A DNA stretch of 64,000 nucleotides from Candidatus Rikenella faecigallinarum. GTDB taxonomy: Bacteria; Bacteroidota; Bacteroidia; Bacteroidales; Rikenellaceae. Location of the stretch: positions 124,001 through 188,000 of the forward strand of contig DXHL01000006.1 of the NCBI GenBank assembly GCA_019113395.1, written 5' to 3'. Of this stretch, positions 27,457 to 35,953 are shown in pieces (within the stretch, counting starts at the first letter, position 1; each line of letters starts with the position of its first letter). Under the pieces are notes generated by a model. The model saw only the letters and a list, made by a program, of their open reading frames with translations, was not told the DNA's origin and did not search any database. A program made the translations under genes and the position numbers.

Positions 27457-29286
27457 ATGAATACCTACTTCCGCATACTCCGATTCGGACGCCCTTATGG
27501 TCGATATGCTATCCCATACTTCGTCTGCATCATCTTCCATACCATCTTCAACACGCTGATGTTCTCGATGCTGATACCGATTATCGACATCATGTTCAAC
27601 GCCGATGGAATGGTCGAAACCGTCACTACGGCTCCCGAATTCGCCCTCTCGTCCGACTACTTCAAGGCCCTGCTCAACTACGGCCTCTACCGCGTGGCCG
27701 GAGCCGGATACTCCGTCAAGGACATTCTCGTGGCACTGGCCGTTGTGACCGTTATCATCGTCCTGCTGAGCAACACGTTCCGATACTTCGCCCAACGGAT
27801 TCTCGAAAACCTCCGCATACACACCCTCCAGCAAATCCGCGACGAAATGTTCGACCGCGTGATTCGGCTCCAAGTGGGATACTTCAGCAACGAACGAAAA
27901 GGAGACATCATCTCCAAAATCACGGCCGACGTGCAGGTCGTGCAGTTCTGCATCACCAGCACTTTTCAGGTCTTCTTCAAAGAGCCTTTCCTGCTTATCG
28001 GCTACTTCTGGCTCCTTATCAGCATCTCGTTCCACCTGACCCTCTTTACGATTGCGGTACTGCCGGTGATTGCCCTCTTTATCGGATACATCGTCAAGCG
28101 ACTGCGCCGCTCGGCCACCGAAGGACAGGAGTCGTTCGGCGAAATGGTCAGCCTGCTCGACGAATCGCTCGGCGCCATCAAAACCGTCAAAGGGTACAAT
28201 GCCACAGGATACATCGAACAAAAATTCCGAAACCTCGACGGACGCTACTCCGATATCATGCGCTCCATCGCCAAACGGCAGCAGTTGGCCTCGCCGATGA
28301 GTGAATTTTTGGGCGTTGCCTCGCTCTCGTTTATTCTGGTTTACGGGGGGAACATGATTTTGGGCGGTGAACTGGGCGCTGCGGAATTTATCACCTATCT
28401 GGGTGCCTTTTCGCAGGTAACCCGTCCGGCACGTGCCATTGCCGACGCCTTCGGAAGCATCAACCAGGGGATTGCTGCCGGGGAACGGGTGCTCGAAATG
28501 ATGGATACGCCGCCGACCATTACCGACAAGCCCGAAGCACGTACGCTTACCGAATTTCGTGACACCATAGAGTTCCGCCACGTCCGCTTTGCCTACGAAG
28601 ACAAACAGGTGCTCAACGACGTCTCGTTCACCATTCCGAAAGGGCAGACCGTGGCACTGGTAGGTCCCTCGGGCGGAGGGAAATCGACCATTTCGGACCT
28701 CATTCCCCGTTTCTACGACCCGGCCGAAGGAACGGTGCTCATCGACGGCATCGACCTGCGGGATTATGCCGTGGAGAGTGTACGGGCTCATATGGGGATT
28801 GTGGCTCAGGAGACCATTCTCTTCAACGACACCATCGAAGAGAACATCCGCATGGGCAACAACACCGCCACCCTGGAAGAGGTGATGGAGGCGGCTCGGG
28901 TGGCCAACGCCTATGACTTCATCATGGAGACCGAAAACGGGTTCCAGACCAACATTGGCGACCGCGGCATGAAACTCTCCGGCGGACAACGGCAACGTCT
29001 CTCCATTGCGCGCGCCGTGTTGCGCAATCCGGATATTCTGATACTGGACGAAGCCACCTCGGCGCTCGACACCGAGAGCGAACGGCTGGTACAGGAGTCC
29101 CTCTCGTCACTGCTCAAGGGACGGACCTCGCTGGTGATTGCCCACCGTCTCAGCACCATTCAACACGCCGACAAGATTATTGTCGTTGAATCGGGACGCA
29201 TTGCCGAGCAGGGAACACACGCCGAACTGATGGCTCGCGAAGGGATATACCACAAACTGATTGAGATGCAGCAACTGGCGGAATAG
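27457..29286 (+). CDS. MsbA-like ABC exporter (ATPase-permease)
   Basis: A 609-aa half-transporter: about six membrane helices in residues 1-330, then a nucleotide-binding domain with Walker A GPSGGGKST, Q-loop GIVAQETILFNDTIEENI, signature LSGGQRQRLSIARA, Walker B ILDEATSALD and switch IAHRLST. It resembles lipid/multidrug exporters of the MsbA type; lipid A core is a plausible substrate but not proven. An in-frame ORF extends 133 codons further upstream across the preceding terminator and is unlikely to be used; the ATG at 27457 starts the first membrane region. Confidence 0.9.
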   Translation: MNTYFRILRFGRPYGRYAIPYFVCIIFHTIFNTLMFSMLIPIIDIMFNADGMVETVTTAPEFALSSDYFKALLNYGLYRVAGAGYSVKDILVALAVVTVIIVLLSNTFRYFAQRILENLRIHTLQQIRDEMFDRVIRLQVGYFSNERKGDIISKITADVQVVQFCITSTFQVFFKEPFLLIGYFWLLISISFHLTLFTIAVLPVIALFIGYIVKRLRRSATEGQESFGEMVSLLDESLGAIKTVKGYNATGYIEQKFRNLDGRYSDIMRSIAKRQQLASPMSEFLGVASLSFILVYGGNMILGGELGAAEFITYLGAFSQVTRPARAIADAFGSINQGIAAGERVLEMMDTPPTITDKPEARTLTEFRDTIEFRHVRFAYEDKQVLNDVSFTIPKGQTVALVGPSGGGKSTISDLIPRFYDPAEGTVLIDGIDLRDYAVESVRAHMGIVAQETILFNDTIEENIRMGNNTATLEEVMEAARVANAYDFIMETENGFQTNIGDRGMKLSGGQRQRLSIARAVLRNPDILILDEATSALDTESERLVQESLSSLLKGRTSLVIAHRLSTIQHADKIIVVESGRIAEQGTHAELMAREGIYHKLIEMQQLAE

Positions 29287-29380
29287 AGGTTTTCCCATGA
29301 CAGGGTCTGCTGCAGGCCAACCGTACCATTCATCGCGGAACAGCACCCGTCCACGGCGCTGTTTCAAAAAACATCCCACG

Positions 29381-29860
29381 ATGAAAAAAATCTTCTTCTT
29401 GATGAGTCTGTTTCTGCTGGCAGCAGGAGCGGCTCGTGCCCAAAAAATGGTTATCGGCTCCCGTATCCCCGACTTCAAAGGGGTGCAGTGGCTTACCACC
29501 ATGCCGGAGGGGGCAGGCTCCGAACACTCCCGGCCGATGATTATCGAATTTTACCAGCCCTCGAATGCTTCGTCGGCCCGTTTCTTCCCAAAGTTGGAAA
29601 CCATTTGGCAGACCTATGCTTCGGAAGATGACGGGTTGCAAATCGTTGTGCTGGTGGCTCAGGACCGCTCCTGCGCCGAACAACTGCATCAGAAATACAA
29701 CGACCGCTATTTTATCGGCATCGACCCCGACGGACAGGTTTATCGAGCCTTCAACGTGCAGTTCCTGCCCTATACGCTGGTGGTCTCTTCACGCGGCGAG
29801 GTCTACTGGCAGGGAAACCTGGGTAACCTCTCCGACGAGGTGCTCCGCAAAGTAAAATAA
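29381..29860 (+). CDS. Exported thioredoxin-fold protein without CxxC
   Basis: A 159-aa protein with a signal peptide (MKKIFFLMSLFLLAAGAARA) and a TlpA/thioredoxin-like fold: the strand IIEFYQPS, helix region FFPKLETIW, strand QIVVLVAQD, the cis-Pro-like FLPYTLVVSSRGEVYWQG. Where TlpA has FWATWCPPC the sequence is FYQPSNASS (57-65), so the CxxC is N62-A-S-S65. It cannot be a dithiol oxidoreductase by that site; a binding or structural role in the periplasm is likely. It lies 94 bp after the ABC exporter and 34 bp before the CBM9-like gene. Confidence 0.75.
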   Translation: MKKIFFLMSLFLLAAGAARAQKMVIGSRIPDFKGVQWLTTMPEGAGSEHSRPMIIEFYQPSNASSARFFPKLETIWQTYASEDDGLQIVVLVAQDRSCAEQLHQKYNDRYFIGIDPDGQVYRAFNVQFLPYTLVVSSRGEVYWQGNLGNLSDEVLRKVK

Positions 29861-29894
29861 TCCTAATCCACTCATCATACAACCGTTTCAACCA

Positions 29895-30980
29895 GTGAAA
29901 AAACTCCTGCTCTCCGCAGCGCTGCTGCTCACTACCGCCGCCACGCTGTCGGCACAAAACACGCCGAAATTCTCGACCCCCTATGCCTTTGAACCGCCGC
30001 ACTACGTCTGCTACCGTGCGCCGGGCAGTGTCACCATCGACGGGAATATCGACACCCCGGAATGGGAAGCCGTGCCGTGGACCTCGGATTTCGTGGACAT
30101 TCAGGGCTCGAACCGCCCCGAAACTCCGCGCCACCGCTGCCGTGCCAAACTGATGTGGGACGACACCTACCTGTATATCGCTGCCGAGATGATTGAGCCC
30201 CACCTGTGGGCCACACTCACCGAACGCGAATCGGTCATCTTCCATGACAACGATTTCGAGGTGTTTCTGGATGTCACCGGCACCACCCACCACTACATGG
30301 AGTTCGAAGTCAATGCCCTGGGAACGGAGTGGGACCTGATGCTGACCCGCCCCTATCGGGACGGCGGGGCACCGCTCAACGCCTGGAACATGAACGGGAT
30401 GCGGTCGGCTGTCAAACTGTACGGGACGCTGAACGACCCGTCGGACACGGACGAAAAGTGGACCTTCGAGATGGCTATCCCGCTCGCCACGCTGTTCGAG
30501 GTGCAGTACGGCAAACGCGAAATTGCGGACGGCGAACAGTGGCGTCTGAACTTCTCGCGCGTACAATGGCTGCTGGATGTGGTGGACGGCAAGTATGTCA
30601 AACGACCCAAAATGCCCGAAGACAACTGGGTATGGGCCCCGACCGGCAAAATCAACATCCACGAACCGGAATACTGGGGTTTTCTGCAATTCTCGGACAT
30701 TACGGCCGGCCAAGGCATTGCCCCGTTCGTTTGGAACCCGAACGAATCGGTGAAATGGGCCTTGCGTGAGCTCTACTACCGTCAGCGGGAGTTCCGCACG
30801 GCCAACGGTCGCTGGGCCTCTTCGGCCACAGAGCTCAAAGCGGACGAAATCAAGGCTCCGGGGATGGATTTTCAACCCACGGTGTACACCGCCGGCGATT
30901 CCTATCGGATTGTGGCTCCCGGGTTCGGCGGCACCTCGTGGTACATCAACAACGAGGGTTACGTAGGACAGGGCAAATAG
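29895..30980 (+). CDS. Secreted carbohydrate-binding family 9-like protein
   Basis: A 361-aa protein with signal peptide (residues 1-20, cut near TLSAQ) and a CBM9/DOMON-like beta-sandwich spanning about residues 40-260: GSVTIDGNIDTPEWEAVPWTS, AKLMWDDTYLYIAAEM, NDFEVFLDV and KWTFEMAIPL are the usual strands. Such proteins bind sugars or heme at the cell surface in other systems; the ligand here is unknown. The start codon is GTG at 29895; no upstream ATG keeps a signal peptide. No terminator is seen before the long palindromic region. Confidence 0.8.
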   Translation: MKKLLLSAALLLTTAATLSAQNTPKFSTPYAFEPPHYVCYRAPGSVTIDGNIDTPEWEAVPWTSDFVDIQGSNRPETPRHRCRAKLMWDDTYLYIAAEMIEPHLWATLTERESVIFHDNDFEVFLDVTGTTHHYMEFEVNALGTEWDLMLTRPYRDGGAPLNAWNMNGMRSAVKLYGTLNDPSDTDEKWTFEMAIPLATLFEVQYGKREIADGEQWRLNFSRVQWLLDVVDGKYVKRPKMPEDNWVWAPTGKINIHEPEYWGFLQFSDITAGQGIAPFVWNPNESVKWALRELYYRQREFRTANGRWASSATELKADEIKAPGMDFQPTVYTAGDSYRIVAPGFGGTSWYINNEGYVGQGK

Positions 30981-31065
30981 CTCGAATCGTCGTTTCTTTT
31001 GTACCGCAAGGTTTTTCCGCTCGGGACACAAGGAGGTTTGCATGCCAGGCAGCACCGGATCGCCC

Positions 31066-31523
31066 CAGCAACCCGTCGGGCCGAAGCATCCCCGAGCGGA
31101 GGACCGAAAATAGGCTTTGCTATTTTCACTCTCCGCTGGCTTCGGCCCGTCGCATAGAGCCTTCCGCAAATGCTTGCGAATGTGCGTCCCCGAGCGGCAA
31201 AGCCACTGGCGTAACAGTCGGCGGTTTTTGCAAAACCACAGCTTCTCAGACAATCACTACCGCCATGCTTGGTCGGAGCCAGTGGGGGGCGCGCGATATA
31301 GCGCAGGCCTCCGCAGCCCCATGGCTCCGGCCTGACACGGTTGCTGCGCAACCGCATTGTTTCAAATAGGGGTTGGGCGCCGACCGAGATAAACGTAGCA
31401 CATGGGATGGAGAGTAGAGTGCGGCTTCGTGAAGACCGGAGCCGGCGGAGGCGGAAAAGCGAGCCCGTGCGGGTGAGATTTTCAGCCCTCCGCTGGGGGC
31501 GGCTTCGGGCTGACGGGTTGCTG
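31066..31523. repeat. Large imperfect palindrome in a gene-free region
   Basis: Positions 31066-31111 and the complement of 31478-31523 match at 39 of 46 bases with no gap, both centred at 31294.5. The match continues more weakly inward (with an indel of about 8 nt) and outward to near 30,990 and 31,600. Each arm is itself a hairpin: in the left arm GGGCCGAAGC/GCTTCGGCCC surrounds GAAAATAG/CTATTTTC, and similar hairpins occur in the middle (CGGAGCCA at 31274 with TGGCTCCG at 31322). No credible gene lies here in any frame. It could be two inverted copies of a dispersed short repeat, a miniature mobile element, or a structured RNA. Confidence 0.75.
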
Positions 31524-31576
31524 AGGCAACCCGGTGCCGCTGGCGCAACAAATCGCACGCTTTGCCGGGAGGCCTC

Positions 31577-31605
31577 TTGCGATTTCCAAAAAAGACGTAC
31601 CTTTA
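31577..31605 (+). promoter_or_regulatory. Promoter of the outer-membrane barrel gene
   Basis: TTG (31577-31579), an 18-bp spacer and TACCTTTA (31598-31605) at the right edge of the palindromic region. It gives a leader of about 250 nt before the ATG at 31858, long enough for post-transcriptional control. Confidence 0.5.
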
Positions 31606-31734
31606 TCGTCAAATATTCCGATTCGTTCTTTTCATAGCTTCCGTACAAGAAAAGGCTAATTCATCTGTCCTGATAGCACACGACAGGTCATACCGACCGT
31701 CAGATTGCAGGCTATAGGACAATCACAGAAGCAC

Positions 31735-31793
31735 AATACCCAAAGCTCTGAGTGTATATCGATACGGCATACGCTCAGGGCTTGTTGGGTATT
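31735..31793 (+). promoter_or_regulatory. Long leader hairpin before the barrel gene
   Basis: AATACCCAA...CTCTGAGTGTAT (31735-31757) pairs with ATACGCTCAG...TTGGGTATT (31769-31793) with small internal loops. A second hairpin, GCCTTTT-TTCC-AAAAGGC (31838-31855), ends 2 nt before the start codon and could mask translation initiation. I see no match to a riboswitch class that I know. Confidence 0.45.
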
Positions 31794-31857
31794 GGGGTAT
31801 AGCCTTCCCTTTGTACGGACAAGTCTTTGGTGCGTATGCCTTTTTTCCAAAAGGCCG

Positions 31858-34284
31858 ATGCCCCGCCGACAACTCCGATACACCTCCCTCCTCATCATAC
31901 TCCTCGCCGTAACCGCCACGCCTGCCGCGGCGCAGGACATCACACCCCAACTCCAACAAACACAATGGGCTATCGACGCCCGCAACGAAACGTGGCAACT
32001 CCCCCGACTCAACGCCTACAACTCCTACCTCGAACAAACTACGGACTTTAACTTCAGTTTCCTGCGCTACCAACACCGCGGCTACGGAAACCGATATGAG
32101 GAATACCGGCTGGACGGCACCTTGTTTGAGGAGTGGTTTCAGGGGACGCCAGCCTGGAATGCCGTGGGCGGGCTGTATGCCGTAGGAACAGACATTTACC
32201 GCACGGAGGAAGGTTTTCCCAATCCTTTTGGCAACACCGAAAACCGCGCCATCCTCCCGTGGGAGCAGACACGCGGCGGACGCATTGCCCTCTCCACCTC
32301 GAACCGTACCTATGTGGGACGGGGCAGCATCGGCTACAACTCCGCCGAGAACGCACGCAACGGATGGGGATACTCCCTCTACGGCAGCCGCAGTTGGGGG
32401 CGGTCATACATGATTGACGGGCTGTGGAACGACAGTTGGACTGCCTTTGGGTCAGTCTCCAAACGGTTCGGGGGTGACCGTCATCGTATGGCACTGACAG
32501 CGTGGTACGCCCCGACACAACAGGCGCTGCAATCGGCATCTACGGCCGAAGCCTTTGCCCTGACCGGAAACAACCTCTACAACCCCGCGTGGGGAGAATG
32601 GAGTGGAGAACAACGCTCCTCGAACGTTCGCACCGCCCGACAGCCCGTCGTGATGCTGACCCACGCCTACTCCGACAACGAGACCTTCTCGCTGACCACC
32701 ACCGTAGCAGCCCGTTTCGGAAACGAGAGCCGTTCGACCCTCGACTGGCAGAATGCTCCGAATCCCCGACCCGATTACTACCGCAATATGCCGAGCTTTC
32801 AGCCCGAGGGGAGCGAGATGCGGGCGTGGGTCGAGGAGTTGTGGCGCACAGACCCCACGGTGCAACAGATTGACTGGGCGGCGATGGTCGAACGCAACCG
32901 CAACGATTCGCCCCGTGCCCACTACGTGGTAGCGAGCCGCGTACGCGATTATCAGGAGTGGATGCTCCACTCCACCGCCCACTGGCAGCCTAACGAGAGC
33001 ACGTTGCTGACGGCAGGAGTGGAGATGCTGGCCGCCGAAAACCTCCACTACAAACGGTTAGACGACCTGCTGGGAGCAGACTATTGGCTGGACGTGGATG
33101 TCTTTGTCGAGAACCCCGAAGATGTGCAGAACAACACCCAAAACGACATGCACCACCCCAATCGTCAGGTACACGAGGGGGAGGCCTATGACTACAAATA
33201 CTCGATGCAGGCCCTGCTGCCCCGCCTGTGGGGACATTTCACCAAACAGTTGGCGCAGTGGGAAATAGAGGCAGGAGGGTCTCTGGGGGTCACGGCTTAC
33301 CGCCGCTTCGGCTATTACGACAAGGAGAACTTCTCGGGTTCAGCCTCGTTCGGGTGGTCGTCGTGGCTGATACGCCCCGAATGGTCGCTCGACGCGGGGA
33401 TAGGCTGCCGCCTCGGGTCGGGGCTGCGGCTCGGCGGCCGTTTTGCGGCCCAGAGCCTCGCCCCCACACCGCAGAACGCCTTTATCTCGCCCGAATACCG
33501 CAACGCCTGTGCCCCCGGGTTGAAAAACGAACAGCTGCTCGGCGTCGAGCTGTCGCTCGACTACCGCTCGCCGCTGGTCCGTGCATCACTCTCGGCCTAC
33601 GCCACCTCCATCCGAAACCGCACCGAAACCCGAGCCTTCTACGACGACCTGAACCACTTCTACTGCAACTACTTGATGTCGGGCATCCACACCCGTCACC
33701 TCGGGGTGGAGTTTTCGGCCGAGGTACAGTTGAGCAGTCAGCTGTGGCTGCGGGCGGCAGGCATCGTATCCGACAGCCGTTACGCCGCCAACCCCACGGG
33801 CACAGAGATTCAGGAGAGTACGGGCGAGACTGTCGGCACCGAAACGGTTTATTACAAAAGTCTGCACACCGCCACGGGGCCCCAAACCCTCGGCACCCTC
33901 GAAATCGAATACACTCCCAACAACTGGACCCTATCGCTGGCCTTGAACGGGTTTGCAGGCAACTACGTGGCACCTACCCCGCTGCGCCGTACCGAACGGG
34001 CCTTCGAAGTGGTGGACTATGCCATAGCCTTCGACCAGGAGAATTTCGGCGCCGGAGCCACCCTCGACCTCTTTTGCGGCAAGACCTTCTACCTGCCGGG
34101 CGACCAGCGCCTAGGGATATATGCCGGCATCAACAACCTGCTCAACCGCCGCAACATCCGCACCGGCGGTTACGAATCGTCGCGGCTGCGACAAAATGCA
34201 GCCGGCGACTACCTCCCCCTCGACTCGAAATACTACTACGCCCAGGGAATCAACTTTTTCGTCACGGCCTCCTGGCGATTCTGA
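31858..34284 (+). CDS. TonB-receptor-like outer-membrane barrel lacking a canonical plug
   Basis: An 808-aa exported protein: signal peptide (residues 1-25, ending TPAAAQ), then long alternating aromatic/polar beta strands throughout and a C-terminal strand GINFFVTASWRF ending in Phe, which is the signal for BAM insertion. The C-terminal half (GLKNEQLLGVELSLDY, GIYAGINNLLNRRNIRTGGY) resembles TonB-dependent receptor barrels. I see neither the usual N-terminal carboxypeptidase-like domain nor a clear plug domain or TonB box. Substrate unknown. The ORF extends 51 codons upstream but the signal peptide fixes the ATG at 31858. Confidence 0.75.
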   Translation: MPRRQLRYTSLLIILLAVTATPAAAQDITPQLQQTQWAIDARNETWQLPRLNAYNSYLEQTTDFNFSFLRYQHRGYGNRYEEYRLDGTLFEEWFQGTPAWNAVGGLYAVGTDIYRTEEGFPNPFGNTENRAILPWEQTRGGRIALSTSNRTYVGRGSIGYNSAENARNGWGYSLYGSRSWGRSYMIDGLWNDSWTAFGSVSKRFGGDRHRMALTAWYAPTQQALQSASTAEAFALTGNNLYNPAWGEWSGEQRSSNVRTARQPVVMLTHAYSDNETFSLTTTVAARFGNESRSTLDWQNAPNPRPDYYRNMPSFQPEGSEMRAWVEELWRTDPTVQQIDWAAMVERNRNDSPRAHYVVASRVRDYQEWMLHSTAHWQPNESTLLTAGVEMLAAENLHYKRLDDLLGADYWLDVDVFVENPEDVQNNTQNDMHHPNRQVHEGEAYDYKYSMQALLPRLWGHFTKQLAQWEIEAGGSLGVTAYRRFGYYDKENFSGSASFGWSSWLIRPEWSLDAGIGCRLGSGLRLGGRFAAQSLAPTPQNAFISPEYRNACAPGLKNEQLLGVELSLDYRSPLVRASLSAYATSIRNRTETRAFYDDLNHFYCNYLMSGIHTRHLGVEFSAEVQLSSQLWLRAAGIVSDSRYAANPTGTEIQESTGETVGTETVYYKSLHTATGPQTLGTLEIEYTPNNWTLSLALNGFAGNYVAPTPLRRTERAFEVVDYAIAFDQENFGAGATLDLFCGKTFYLPGDQRLGIYAGINNLLNRRNIRTGGYESSRLRQNAAGDYLPLDSKYYYAQGINFFVTASWRF

Positions 34285-34350
34285 CCCGACACGCCCTCTC
34301 TTCGTGTCGTTTCACCCCATCCCCGAGCATACGTCCCCCCGCTTTTTTAC

Positions 34351-34358
34351 TACCTTTG
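34351..34358 (+). promoter_or_regulatory. -7 element immediately upstream of the cation exporter
   Basis: TACCTTTG, an exact consensus match, ends 5 bp before the ATG at 34364, predicting a leaderless mRNA as at the ABC exporter gene. The -33 region is not consensus. Confidence 0.45.
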
Positions 34359-34363
34359 TCTCC

Positions 34364-35368
34364 ATGATACATGCAGACAGCGTCAAACAGCGCGTTCAAA
34401 CACGCCTGGTTATCCTCTCGGTGGTGCTGATGGCCGGGAAATTCCTGGCCTTCTTCCTCACGGGGTCGGTCGGTATCCTGACCGATGCCATGGAGAGCAT
34501 TGTCAATGTGACGGCCGGAGCCATCACCCTCTACAGCCTGCGGGTGGCCGCCCGTCCCAAAGACGACGGCCACCCCTTCGGACACGGCAAAGTGGAACTG
34601 ATTTCAGCCTCCATCGAGGGACTGATGATTCTGACGGCCGGGATTTTAATAATCATCGAGGGCATACGCCGCCTCTTCGAGCCTCAAATGCCGGGACGGC
34701 TCGACATCGGGATTGCCGTCATTGCGGCTGCCGGGCTCGCCAACTGGCTCGCCGGCTGGTACAGCATCCGCATGGGACGGAAATACGACTCCATTGCCCT
34801 GGTAGCCGGCGGACGACACCTCCAGTCCGACACCTATTCGACCATCGGGCTCGTGGCAGGGCTGTTGCTACTCTATTTCACGCGCATTCCCTGGATTGAC
34901 AGCGCCCTGGCTCTGATTTTCGGAGCCCTAATCGGAGTGACCGGCATCAAAATCCTGCACAAGACCATTGACGGACTGATGGACAAGGCCGACCCCGAGG
35001 TGCTCAAGCTGATAGCCCAAACGGTCGAGCGGCACCGCCAGAACGACTGGATTGACGTCCACAACCTCAAGACATTGCGGTACGGCAGTATGATTTATGT
35101 AGATTGTGACCTGACCCTCCCCTGGTACTACAACATTGCCCAGGGTCACGAAGCGTGTGATGCGTTGAAGCAGACCCTCCAAAGGGCTTTTGACGGTCGT
35201 TTGCAGGTACTGATACACTCCGATGCCTGCGGCGAAAAGCATTGCAGCCATTGTCAGGTTTCGACATGCACCTACCGCCGCTTCCCGTTTGAAGCCATCC
35301 AACCCATTACCCTGCCCGAGCTGACCAAAAGCGACGAGGTTCGCACGGCCGAAGGCGAAGAGTCCTAA
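34364..35368 (+). CDS. Cation diffusion facilitator family transporter
   Basis: A 334-aa CDF exporter for divalent metals (Zn, Fe, Mn or Co). Six membrane segments lie in residues 15-215. Transmembrane helix 2 has GILTDAMESIVNV with D41 and N48, and helix 5 has GGRHLQSDTYSTIG with the His-Asp pair, both metal-site patterns of CDF proteins. The C-terminal cytoplasmic domain ends with a cysteine cluster (C289, C294, C297, C302, in ACGEKHCSHCQVSTC) seen in other Bacteroidota members and likely metal-binding. It is convergent with the chromate-transporter genes. Confidence 0.9.
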   Translation: MIHADSVKQRVQTRLVILSVVLMAGKFLAFFLTGSVGILTDAMESIVNVTAGAITLYSLRVAARPKDDGHPFGHGKVELISASIEGLMILTAGILIIIEGIRRLFEPQMPGRLDIGIAVIAAAGLANWLAGWYSIRMGRKYDSIALVAGGRHLQSDTYSTIGLVAGLLLLYFTRIPWIDSALALIFGALIGVTGIKILHKTIDGLMDKADPEVLKLIAQTVERHRQNDWIDVHNLKTLRYGSMIYVDCDLTLPWYYNIAQGHEACDALKQTLQRAFDGRLQVLIHSDACGEKHCSHCQVSTCTYRRFPFEAIQPITLPELTKSDEVRTAEGEES

Positions 35369-35419
35369 AAGAGGGAAACTGGAAACGGAATAAGGGTGAT
35401 TGTTCGCCCCGACTGTTTG

Positions 35420-35947
35420 CTAAAGTCCGTAGAGCAACCACCCGGCCACCCCCGAGAGCACAATCAGCAGAATAGGGCTCACTTTGCGGAGGGCGGCAAC
35501 CAACACCGCCCCGAAAATCACGTAACTTTTCCAGTCGATAAAGTTGTCGGGGGTCAGCAGCACCAATGCCGCAGCCAGAATCAGCCCGACCACAACCGGC
35601 CGCAGGGCCTTCATCACCTGCGCGACATAGGGATTGTCTTTCATCCGCAGGTAGAAGCGCGAGGCAATCAGCATCAGAATAAGCGACGGCGCACAGACCC
35701 CGAAGGTGGCCAGTGCCGAGCCCCAGACCGACCCCGTAGCGGTATATCCGATGTAGGTGGCGCTGTTGATGGCAATGGGTCCGGGGGTTACCTGCGAAAT
35801 GGCGATAATATCGGCAAACTGGGCTGCGCTAATCCACTCGTGGCGGGTCACCACCTCGGCCTGAATCAGCGAAATCATCGCATAGCCTCCGCCGAAACCG
35901 AAGAGGCCTATTTTGAAGAAACTCAGAAAGAGCTGAAGGTAAAGCAT
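35420..35947 (-). CDS. Chromate transporter family protein, second subunit
   Basis: A 175-aa single CHR-domain membrane protein: FFKIGLFGFGGGYAMISLIQ, then the ISQVTPGPIAINSATYIGY motif. Full-length ChrA proteins have two CHR domains in one chain; short single-domain forms occur as adjacent pairs and are thought to work as heterodimers. It starts 6 bp after the stop of its partner on the same strand. Physiological substrate is uncertain; many such genes do not give chromate resistance. Confidence 0.88.
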   Translation of the reverse strand: MLYLQLFLSFFKIGLFGFGGGYAMISLIQAEVVTRHEWISAAQFADIIAISQVTPGPIAINSATYIGYTATGSVWGSALATFGVCAPSLILMLIASRFYLRMKDNPYVAQVMKALRPVVVGLILAAALVLLTPDNFIDWKSYVIFGAVLVAALRKVSPILLIVLSGVAGWLLYGL

Positions 35948-35953
35948 GGTGTT

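Noticed and set aside
29751-31253. A 500-codon minus-strand frame over the thioredoxin-like and CBM9-like genes
   Set aside because: Both plus-strand genes have signal peptides and family patterns; the antisense product has none.
30959-31648. A 229-codon minus-strand frame across the palindromic region
   Set aside because: Arg/Ser/Cys-rich without fold or motif; the frame stays open because of base composition. The region is better described as non-coding repeats.
31735-31793. Riboswitch (for example cobalamin or TPP)
   Set aside because: I see a stable hairpin but no conserved core such as a B12 box or thi box, so I call it only a leader hairpin.
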